A DNA stretch of 64,000 nt, taken from contig NZ_JABBNB010000006.1 of NCBI RefSeq assembly GCF_012933505.1, forward strand, positions 186,001 to 250,000, in the 5' to 3' direction. The notes under the pieces were generated by a model that was given only the letters and a program-made list of their open reading frames with translations, was not told the origin of the DNA and ran no database searches. The DNA comes from Gordonia asplenii. GTDB lineage: Bacteria > Actinomycetota > Actinomycetes > Mycobacteriales > Mycobacteriaceae. The translations under genes were made by a program, and so were the position numbers. Shown one piece after another: positions 55,899-64,000 of this stretch. Within the stretch, counting starts at the first letter, position 1; every line of letters starts with the position of its first letter.

Positions 55899-56285
55899 GT
55901 GCTCATCGCCGGACTCGTCTTCGCTGGCCTCGCGGCCCTCATTCACGTCTACATCTTCTACTTGGAGTCGATCATATGGACGTCGGCGTCGGCGCGTGCC
56001 GTCTTCGGCACCACTGAGCAGGAGGCCCAGACCACCAAGGCGCTGGCGTTCAACCAGGGTTTCTACAACCTGTTCCTGGCCATTCTCATCGGGATCGGCA
56101 TCGTGGCCGTCGCCGTCGGTCAGCAGGCGGTGGGTGCGACGCTGGTGCTGTCCGGGGCGGGCAGCATGGTCGCCGCCGGGCTGGTCCTGCTCATTTCCGA
56201 CCCGTCCAAGGCGTCGGCAGCGCTCAAGCAGCTCGTGCCGCCCGCCATCGGCTGCGTGTTGGTGGTGCTGGCGCTCGTGTTGTAG
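55899..56285 (+). CDS. DUF1304 membrane protein
   Basis: A 128-residue protein of four membrane helices, the DUF1304 family: AALIHVYIFYLESIIW, then FNQGFYNLFLAILIGIGIVAV, and two more. GTG at 55899. Immediately followed by the third palindromic repeat, which would terminate it. Function of the family unknown. Confidence 0.85.
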   Translation: MLIAGLVFAGLAALIHVYIFYLESIIWTSASARAVFGTTEQEAQTTKALAFNQGFYNLFLAILIGIGIVAVAVGQQAVGATLVLSGAGSMVAAGLVLLISDPSKASAALKQLVPPAIGCVLVVLALVL

Positions 56286-56286
56286 T

Positions 56287-56355
56287 CACATCCGACAGTA
56301 AGGCTCAGGTCCGACGCCTGTGGAGGGTCGGACCTGAGCCGTCGTGTCGGATATG
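56287..56355. repeat. Long palindromic repeat, copy 3 (likely bidirectional terminator)
   Basis: Outer stem ATCCGACA (56290-56297) with TGTCGGAT (56345-56352), inner 14-bp stem GGCTCAGGTCCGAC (56302-56315) with GTCGGACCTGAGCC (56327-56340). The 11-base loop contains a small CCT/AGG extension, so pairing continues although the loop sequence differs from copies 1 and 2. It begins 2 bp after the DUF1304 stop and 6 bp before the convergent DUF305 stop. Confidence 0.9.
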
Positions 56356-56360
56356 CGACT

Positions 56361-57260
56361 TCAGTTCATCGGCAGCTCGGGTGCCCCGTACGTCGCCAGC
56401 ATCGCCTGCAGGGTCTTGATCTCGTTGCCCTGAGTGCGCTCCATCGTCGACGCCAGATCCCGTACGTAGTCTTGCGAGACGTTCTTCGGGTCGGCGGCAT
56501 AGGCCATCATGTGCGCTCCACCCTGATGGTGGCGCAGCATCAACTGCAGGAAATAGACGTCGCTGTCGCGGCCCTTGAGAGAGCGCAGCTTAGCCATCTC
56601 GGCCTCAGTCGCCATACCCGGCATTGGCGGCTCGTCGGCCGAGGTGTCGGCCGCCTCGGTCGACGGTGCGGACGTCGACGGTGCCGGAGTCGTCGCCGGC
56701 GTCGACGGCATCGGCATCGGCATCGACCCATGGTCGTGTCCGCCCACCATCGTGCTCGACGGCGCCGCGCTCGACGGAGCCATACTCATCCCGGGCATCG
56801 CCGACATGTCCATCGACGCCATGTCGTGACCCATCCAGGCCATCGGCTCACCCGGATTGATGATCGGGTAGCCCCACCGGGTCAGCCACGACTGCATCTG
56901 CCCGATCTCGTTGGACTGCGTCGTCACGATGTCGTAGGCGAGCGACTTCACCTGCGGATCGACGCCGTTGTTCATCGCCAGTGCGGCCATCTGAACGCCC
57001 TGCTCGTGGTGGCGAGTCATGTCCTGGGCGAATCCGACGGCAGCCGAATTCGCTGCCGGGACATCGTCGTCGGGGACGTTCGACGACAACCAGGTGCCGA
57101 GCCCGACGCCGAGCCCCAATCCGATCAGCAGCAGCGCCACCGCGCCGAGGACCAGCGTCACCACGCCCCGTCGGCCGTTCGACTCGGTTGCGGCCGACGT
57201 GGTTTCGGCGGTGGATGGCTCGGTGTCGGTCGGTTCCGGCGTCGTCGTGTCGTCGCTCAT
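56361..57260 (-). CDS. Membrane-anchored DUF305 protein, Met/His-rich
   Basis: 299 residues: a short acidic cytoplasmic start, a TM anchor (GVVTLVLGAVALLLIGLGLGV), then two DUF305 halves (FAQDMTRHHEQGVQMA and LQLMLRHHQGGAHMMAYA) with conserved His pairs. Between them is a Met/His linker (MGHDMASMDMSAMPGMSM and GGHDHGSMPMPMP). This composition is typical of copper-binding extracytoplasmic proteins. The ATG at 57260 overlaps the stop of the DUF3105 gene, so the two are coupled. Copper handling is an inference. Confidence 0.85.
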   Translation of the reverse strand: MSDDTTTPEPTDTEPSTAETTSAATESNGRRGVVTLVLGAVALLLIGLGLGVGLGTWLSSNVPDDDVPAANSAAVGFAQDMTRHHEQGVQMAALAMNNGVDPQVKSLAYDIVTTQSNEIGQMQSWLTRWGYPIINPGEPMAWMGHDMASMDMSAMPGMSMAPSSAAPSSTMVGGHDHGSMPMPMPSTPATTPAPSTSAPSTEAADTSADEPPMPGMATEAEMAKLRSLKGRDSDVYFLQLMLRHHQGGAHMMAYAADPKNVSQDYVRDLASTMERTQGNEIKTLQAMLATYGAPELPMN

Positions 57261-58072
57261 CACTTACCTGCGTTCGGTCGGCTGCCGTCCATCCGCACGG
57301 CATTGGGCCCGGGGGCACCCTGGTCGGCGGCCGGCGGATTCGACGGATCGAAGCCCGGGATGGTGCCACAGGTGGCGCCGGTCTCCGGGTATGCGGTCTC
57401 TTGCGGATGATCCTTGTAGACGCCGGGCGTCGCGTTGCGCCGCAGCGCGGTGATGAATTGATCGATCCGCGGATCGGTGGGGGAGTCCAGCTTCAGCTGA
57501 TGTCCCCAGCTCTGCAGGGAGATCGGGGTGCTCAGGCCCGGGTAGGGCGACATGAAGATGTACTGCTGTCCGGTCACCTTGCCCTTGAGCTTGTTGAGGT
57601 CGTCCGCGGACAGTTTGTCCGGGTTGTAGGTGATCCAGATGGCACCGTGCTCCAGTGCATGGACGGCGTTCTCGCTGCGCAACTGCACCGGGTACACGAT
57701 GCCCATGCAGTTGGCCCAGATGGCGTCGTGGGGTCCGCCGAACGGCGGCGACTGGTTGTAGGCGACTCGCTCGTCGGGATTCACGTGCACGCCCGACGGG
57801 TAGTACAGCTTGGTGACGCCGGGGATCGTCGTCGACGGATCGGGGTTGGCCACCGACGGCACGTAGCCCTCGACGGTCTGCGGCGCGTTCTGCGCGGCGT
57901 CGCGCTTGTCCATGATCTTCGGAACGATCCAAAAACCCAGTCCCACAAGCAAAGCGACGACGGCGACGATCGCGGCGATGATCGTCCAATCGATGTTCTT
58001 CGCACCCGTCGCCGGAACTCCGCCGGTCTTGCGGGACGATTTCGGCACACTCGGGCCGGATTTTGCTGCCAT
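57260..58072 (-). CDS. DUF3105 membrane protein
   Basis: 270 residues with one N-terminal TM helix (WTIIAAIVAVVALLVGLGFWI) and an external DUF3105 domain. The conserved core reads GGPHDAIWANCMGIVYPVQLRSENAVHALEHGAIWITYNP, here broken at its turns; the His/Glu/His cluster (HALEHG) and a pair of Cys (NCMG, ATCGTIP) suggest metal or disulfide chemistry. ATG at 58072, divergent from argS with 98 bp between starts. Coupled to the DUF305 gene. Confidence 0.85.
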   Translation of the reverse strand: MAAKSGPSVPKSSRKTGGVPATGAKNIDWTIIAAIVAVVALLVGLGFWIVPKIMDKRDAAQNAPQTVEGYVPSVANPDPSTTIPGVTKLYYPSGVHVNPDERVAYNQSPPFGGPHDAIWANCMGIVYPVQLRSENAVHALEHGAIWITYNPDKLSADDLNKLKGKVTGQQYIFMSPYPGLSTPISLQSWGHQLKLDSPTDPRIDQFITALRRNATPGVYKDHPQETAYPETGATCGTIPGFDPSNPPAADQGAPGPNAVRMDGSRPNAGK

Positions 58073-58170
58073 GAGCCGACAGCTTACCGGCGACGACGCC
58101 GCCCGCGGCGACGCAGGCGAAGCGGAGGCGATTGTCGGTATCGCCTGGGCGGCCAATAGTATGGTGACCT

Positions 58171-59823
58171 GTGACTCCCGCCGACCTCGCCGCGCTCCTT
58201 CGCGGCGTGACCCAGACTGTCCTCACCGAGCACGGACTCGACGTGTCCGCGCTGCCCGACGCCATCACGGTGGAGCGTCCGCGCAATCCCGACCACGGCG
58301 ACTACGCAACCAATGTCGCACTGCAGCTGGGCAAGAAAGTCGGCGTCAACCCGCGCGAACTGGCCGGCTGGCTGGCGACCGCGTACGCCGCCGCCGACGG
58401 AATCGACTCCGCGCAAATAGCGGGTCCCGGATTCGTGAACCTGCGCCTGGCGGCGGCCGCGCAGAACAGCGTCGTGGCGACGGTGCTGGCCCAGGGCTCC
58501 GACTACGGTCACGGCGACGAGCTGGGCGGCCGCAAGATCAACCTGGAATTCGTCTCGGCCAACCCCACCGGACCGATCCATCTCGGCGGAACCCGTTGGG
58601 CCGCAGTCGGAGACGCGCTGGGCCGGGTGCTCGGCGCACGTGGCGCGGCGGTCACCCGCGAGTACTACTTCAACGATCACGGCGCACAGATCGACCGCTT
58701 CGCCCGGTCCCTGGACGCCGCCGCGCGCAATGAGCCGACCCCCGAGGACGGTTACGCGGGCGAATACATCAACGACATCGCCGACCAGGTGGTGGCGCAG
58801 GTGCCCGACGTTCTCGCCCTGCCCGACGCCGAGCGACTGGAAGCCTTCCGCGCCAACGGCGTCGCCCTGATGTTCGACCACATCAAGGAGAGCCTGCACG
58901 AGTTCGGCACCGACTTCGACGTGTTCACCCACGAGAACAAGATGTTCGAATCGGGGCTGGTCGACGAGTGCATCGCCGAACTCAAGGCCAACGGCAACCT
59001 GTACGAAGCCGACGGCGCGTGGTGGCTGCGGTCGAAGAACTACGGCGACGACAAAGACCGCGTGGTCATCAAGTCCGACGGTGACGCGGCCTACATCGCG
59101 GGTGACATCGCCTACTACAAGGACAAGCGCAACCGCGGCTTCGATCTGTGCATCTACATGCTGGGCGCCGACCATCACGGATACGTGGTGCGGCTCAAGG
59201 CGGCCGCGCAGGCGCTCGGCGACGACGCCTCGACCGTCGAGGTGCTGATCGGGCAGATGGTCAACCTCGTCCGCGACGGCAAACCCGTACGGATGAGCAA
59301 GCGTGCCGGTACCGTGATCACCCTCGACGACCTGGTCGACGCGGTCGGCGTCGACGGCGCGCGCTATTCGCTGATCCGCTCGTCGGTCGACGTCAACATC
59401 GACATCGACCTCGACCTACTGACCAAGCAGTCCAACGAGAACCCCGTCTACTACGTGCAATACGCGCACGCGAGGCTGTCGGCGCTGGCCCGCAGTGCCG
59501 CCGAGCTGGGGCTCGAACCCGACGTCGAACAGGTCGCGCTGCTGACCGAACCCGCCGAAGGCGAGCTGATCCGGACCCTCGGCGACTTCGACGAACTGGT
59601 GGCCACCGCAGCGGAACTGCGTGAGCCGCACCGGATCTGCCGCTACCTGGAAACCCTGGCCGGGTCCTATCACCGCTTCTACACGCAGTGTCGGGTGTTG
59701 CCGCAGGGTGACGAACCCGCGGGAGATCTGCACCGGGCACGGCTGGCACTGTGCGCGGCCACCCGAGTCGTGCTGGCGAACGGTCTGTCGCTGGTCGGCG
59801 TGAGCGCACCGGAGCGCATGTGA
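58171..59823 (+). CDS. argS: Arginyl-tRNA synthetase
   Basis: Class I aaRS, 550 residues, charging tRNA-Arg. An N-terminal Add1 domain, the HIGH-type motif HLGGTRWA after NPTGPI, and the KMSKS-like RMSKRAG. The C-terminal DALR anticodon domain begins near [21 protein letters not shown] at 58171. The stop overlaps lysA (GTGA). First gene of an argS-lysA-hom-thrC-thrB run identical to Rv1292-1296. Confidence 0.96.
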   Translation: MTPADLAALLRGVTQTVLTEHGLDVSALPDAITVERPRNPDHGDYATNVALQLGKKVGVNPRELAGWLATAYAAADGIDSAQIAGPGFVNLRLAAAAQNSVVATVLAQGSDYGHGDELGGRKINLEFVSANPTGPIHLGGTRWAAVGDALGRVLGARGAAVTREYYFNDHGAQIDRFARSLDAAARNEPTPEDGYAGEYINDIADQVVAQVPDVLALPDAERLEAFRANGVALMFDHIKESLHEFGTDFDVFTHENKMFESGLVDECIAELKANGNLYEADGAWWLRSKNYGDDKDRVVIKSDGDAAYIAGDIAYYKDKRNRGFDLCIYMLGADHHGYVVRLKAAAQALGDDASTVEVLIGQMVNLVRDGKPVRMSKRAGTVITLDDLVDAVGVDGARYSLIRSSVDVNIDIDLDLLTKQSNENPVYYVQYAHARLSALARSAAELGLEPDVEQVALLTEPAEGELIRTLGDFDELVATAAELREPHRICRYLETLAGSYHRFYTQCRVLPQGDEPAGDLHRARLALCAATRVVLANGLSLVGVSAPERM

Positions 59824-61286
59824 GCGAGAACCCTGGGCAAACGGAGCGACCGGAAATGGAAACGGAGCGGCGGGACATGACAGAACACAGTGCCGCGGCG
59901 GACATCGCGCGTATTCCGGACAACGTATATCCGCGCGGCGCGACCCGCGACGACGACGGCGTGCTGACGATCGGCGGCGTCCGCGTCACCGACCTCGCCG
60001 CGCAGTACGGCACACCGCTGTTCGTCTACGACGAGGACGACTTCCGATCGCGCTGTGCCGACATGCAGGCCGCGTTCGGTCCCTACGGACGCGTGCACTA
60101 CGCGTCGAAGGCGTTCCTATCGGCGGAGATCGCCCGGTGGGTCGCCGCCGAGGGGCTCTCGCTGGACGTCTGCTCGGCGGGCGAACTCGCCGTCGCGGTG
60201 CACGCCGGCTTCCCGGCGGAGCGAATCGCGTTGCACGGCAACAACAAATCGGTCAGCGAGCTCGCCGCGGCGCTCGACGCGGGTATCGGGCACATCGTCG
60301 TCGACTCGATCTATGAGATCGATCGCCTCGATGAGCTGGCCGGTGAGCGCGGCGTGGTCGCCGACGTTCTGGTCCGTGTGACCCCCGGCGTCGAGGCACA
60401 TACCCACGAGTTCATCTCCACGGCACACGACGATCAGAAATTCGGCTTCGCGATCACCGAGGCGGCCGGAGCCCGTGATCGGTCGCACTATGCGACGGCC
60501 ATGGACGCGGTGCGCCGGGTGTTCGCCGCCGACAACCTGCGACTGGTCGGACTGCACAGCCACATCGGCTCGCAGATCTTCGACCTCGACGGCTTCGAGG
60601 TCGCCGCGCACCGGGTGATCGGGCTGCTCGGCGACATCGTCGACGAGTTCGGGGTCGAGAAGACGGCGCAGCTCGAGGTCGTGGATCTCGGTGGGGGACT
60701 GGGGATTTCGTACCTGCCCGACGACGATCCGCTGCCCACCGCCGAAGTAGCCGAGCGGCTGGCCGAAATCGTCGCGAACGAGTCCGCGGCACTGGGACTT
60801 CCGACTCCGTTGCTCGCCGTGGAACCGGGCCGGGCGATCGCCGGACCCGGCGGCGTGACGCTCTACGAGGTGGGAACGCTCAAAGACGTTGCGCTCGACG
60901 GCGGTTCGACGCGCCGGTACGTCTCCGTCGACGGCGGTATGAGCGACAACATCCGCGCGGTGCTCTACGACGCCGAGTACGACGTCCGGCTCGCCTCACG
61001 CGTCTCCGACGCCGACGGTGTCCTCAGCCGTGTCGTCGGAAAGCATTGCGAGAGCGGCGACATCGTCGTTCGCGACTGCTGGCTGCACGACGACTTGACG
61101 CCCGGCGATCTGCTGGTCGTCGGCGCGACGGGAGCGTATTGCTACTCGATGTCGTCGCGGTACAACCTCGCGCAACGGCCCGCGGTGGTCGCGGTGCGTG
61201 CCGGGCAGTCGCGACTTCTGTTGCGCCGGGAGCGAATTGAAGATTATTTGAGTTTGGAAGCAGGCGTGGAGGCCACCAGTGAGTAG
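59820..61286 (+). CDS. lysA: Diaminopimelate decarboxylase LysA
   Basis: PLP enzyme converting meso-DAP to lysine. The PLP lysine is in HYASKAFLS, and [34 protein letters not shown] and [10 protein letters not shown] are signature loops; CESGD bears the substrate-binding Cys. The GTG at 59820 overlaps the argS stop; an ATG at 59877 is the alternative, giving a 19-residue shorter product, since conservation begins after it. Overlaps hom by 8 bp. Confidence 0.95.
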   Translation: MSENPGQTERPEMETERRDMTEHSAAADIARIPDNVYPRGATRDDDGVLTIGGVRVTDLAAQYGTPLFVYDEDDFRSRCADMQAAFGPYGRVHYASKAFLSAEIARWVAAEGLSLDVCSAGELAVAVHAGFPAERIALHGNNKSVSELAAALDAGIGHIVVDSIYEIDRLDELAGERGVVADVLVRVTPGVEAHTHEFISTAHDDQKFGFAITEAAGARDRSHYATAMDAVRRVFAADNLRLVGLHSHIGSQIFDLDGFEVAAHRVIGLLGDIVDEFGVEKTAQLEVVDLGGGLGISYLPDDDPLPTAEVAERLAEIVANESAALGLPTPLLAVEPGRAIAGPGGVTLYEVGTLKDVALDGGSTRRYVSVDGGMSDNIRAVLYDAEYDVRLASRVSDADGVLSRVVGKHCESGDIVVRDCWLHDDLTPGDLLVVGATGAYCYSMSSRYNLAQRPAVVAVRAGQSRLLLRRERIEDYLSLEAGVEATSE

Positions 61287-62581
61287 TGCAAGTAAGCCGA
61301 TCGGCGTCGCCGTCCTCGGCATGGGCAATGTGGGCACCGAGGTAGTTCGCATCTTGACCGAGAGCACCGGCGACCTGCAGGCCCGCGTCGGTGCTCCGTT
61401 GGAGTTGCGCGGTGTCGCGGTCCGCGACATCAACACCGCACGCCCGAGCATTCCGGCCGAGTTGCTCACCGATGACCCCGCGGCGCTGGTGGCCCGCGAC
61501 GACGTCGACATCGTCATCGAACTGATCGGCGGCATCGAGCCGCCGCGCACCCATATCCGCACGGCCCTGCAGAGCGGTAAGTCCGTGGTCACCGCCAACA
61601 AGGCGTTGCTTGCCGATTACACCGGCGAACTGGCGGCCGCTGCCGCCGAGGCGCGCGTCGACCTTTACTTCGAGGCGGCCGTCGCCGGCGCGATCCCGGT
61701 GATCCGGCCCCTGATGCAGAGCCTGGCCGGTGATACGGTGCAGCGGGTGGCCGGAATCGTCAACGGCACAACGAATTTCATCCTCTCGGCGATGGCGGAG
61801 ACCGGCGCCGACTACGCCGAGACGCTCGCCGAGGCCGGGCGACTGGGTTACGCCGAAGCCGACCCCACCGCTGACGTCGAGGGCTACGACGCCGCCGCCA
61901 AGGCTGCCATTCTGGCCTCGATCGCCTTCCACAGTCGGGTGACCGCCGCGGACGTCTACCGCGAGGGCATCTCGTCGATCACGCCCGCGGACCTGGCCAG
62001 CGCCGCTCAGCTCGACTGCACCATCAAGTTGCTGTCGATCTGCGAACGTGTCGTCGACGCCGATGGGGCACAACGTATTTCGGCGCGGGTGTATCCGGCG
62101 CTGATTCCGCTGAGCCATCCGCTGGCAACCGTCAACGGGGTGTTCAACGCCGTCGTCGTGGAGGCGGAGAACGCGGGTCGCCTGATGTTCTACGGTCAGG
62201 GCGCCGGTGGCGTGCCGACGGCGTCGGCGGTGATGGGCGACGTCGTGATGGCCGCGCGCAACCGCGTCTACTCGGGCCGCGGCCCGCTGGAGTCGACCTA
62301 TGCGTCGCTGCCGATCGCTCCGATCGGTTCGGTCCCGACGCGCTACTACGTCGCGATGGAGGTCGCCGACCGGCCGGGGGTGCTCGCCCAGGTCGCAGGC
62401 GAGTTCGCCAGCCGTGACATCGGGATCGCCGTGGTCCGTCAGGAAGGCGCGCAGGACAGGGCGCGTCTGGTGGTGGTGACTCATCGCGCACCCGACGGCG
62501 CATTGTCGGAAACCGTTGCGGCACTGGAAAAGATGGATGCAGTCACGAAGATCTCGAGCGTGCTGCGACTGGAGGGAACCG

Positions 62582-62589
<8 letters not shown>
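61279..62589 (+). CDS. hom: Homoserine dehydrogenase
   Basis: 436-residue NAD(P)H enzyme forming homoserine from aspartate semialdehyde, the branch to Thr and Met. [14 protein letters not shown] is the cofactor site, then [21 protein letters not shown], and [22 protein letters not shown] with catalytic Lys/Asp residues. A C-terminal ACT domain ([25 protein letters not shown], divided by a turn) gives feedback inhibition by Thr. GTG at 61279, 8-bp overlaps with both neighbours. Confidence 0.96.

Positions 62590-64000
<1,411 letters not shown>

Noticed and set aside
8500..56355. CRISPR array
   Set aside because: The three repeats are tens of kilobases apart or separated by a gene, with no spacers of regular length and no cas gene in the window.

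Overview
The window is a GC-rich (mostly above 65%) actinobacterial chromosome segment. The gene set points to a mycolic-acid-containing member of the Mycobacteriales, most like Gordonia or a close relative. It carries a LpqY-SugABC trehalose importer, a fused 2-oxoglutarate dehydrogenase (Kgd), the Lcp-RmlD-WbbL-ManB arabinogalactan linker block, SigE-RseA-HtrA-TatB, an F420-type deazaflavin oxidoreductase and an LprE/LppP-type lipoprotein. Gene order follows several Mycobacterium tuberculosis blocks (Rv3274-3277, Rv3264-3267, about Rv1220-1252, Rv1277-1278, Rv1292-1296), joined in a different arrangement. The genus is an inference; no rRNA or other marker settles it.

Layout. 1-9.7 kb: a cut histidine kinase, GtrA, the purK-purE-DinB operon, GNAT and ankyrin proteins, a dienelactone hydrolase/deazaflavin reductase pair divergent from a TetR regulator, FadE25, and an AbiEi-like gene flanked by two copies of a long palindrome. 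9.7-15.5 kb: cell-wall genes (TIGR03089, LCP ligase, rmlD, wbbL, GDP-mannose pyrophosphorylase). 15.5-24.3 kb: O-methyltransferase, sigE-rseA-htrA-tatB, mrp, a lytic transglycosylase, a DUF1003/MgtE-N-CBS pair and a stress-like membrane protein. 24.4-29.1 kb: lpqY-sugA-sugB-sugC. 29.1-39.4 kb: a SUFU-domain protein, a frameshifted IclR-type regulator, a small secreted protein, GGCT-corA, an LpqZ-like lipoprotein, an SDR/Baeyer-Villiger monooxygenase pair divergent from TetR, an amine oxidase and an LprE-like lipoprotein. 39.4-49 kb: kgd, then a translationally coupled set (GST, hydrophobic EcsC-like protein, fused ABC exporter). 49-55.2 kb: PadR-MFS and an SbcD/SbcC-like pair. 55.2-58.1 kb: tRNA-Arg(CCG), a short orphan gene, DUF1304 and the DUF305-DUF3105 pair. 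58.2-64 kb: the argS-lysA-hom-thrC-thrB operon, with thrB cut by the window end.

The most interesting signals are regulatory or repetitive. (1) A near-perfect long hairpin family, three copies, sits at gene ends. (2) A 13-bp palindrome, GGCACGC[A/G]GTGCC, occurs before a tetR gene and twice before fadE25, suggesting one regulon. (3) Tandem CTATTGA-N7-TCAATAG operators lie between a Baeyer-Villiger monooxygenase and its TetR. (4) An operator-like dyad overlaps the -10 of padR-MFS. (5) Two sliding-clamp-like pentapeptides lie at the N-terminus of the SbcD-like nuclease, whose SbcC-like partner has no zinc hook. I found no CRISPR array, insertion sequence, integrase or prophage. No single stretch is clearly a new multigene system.
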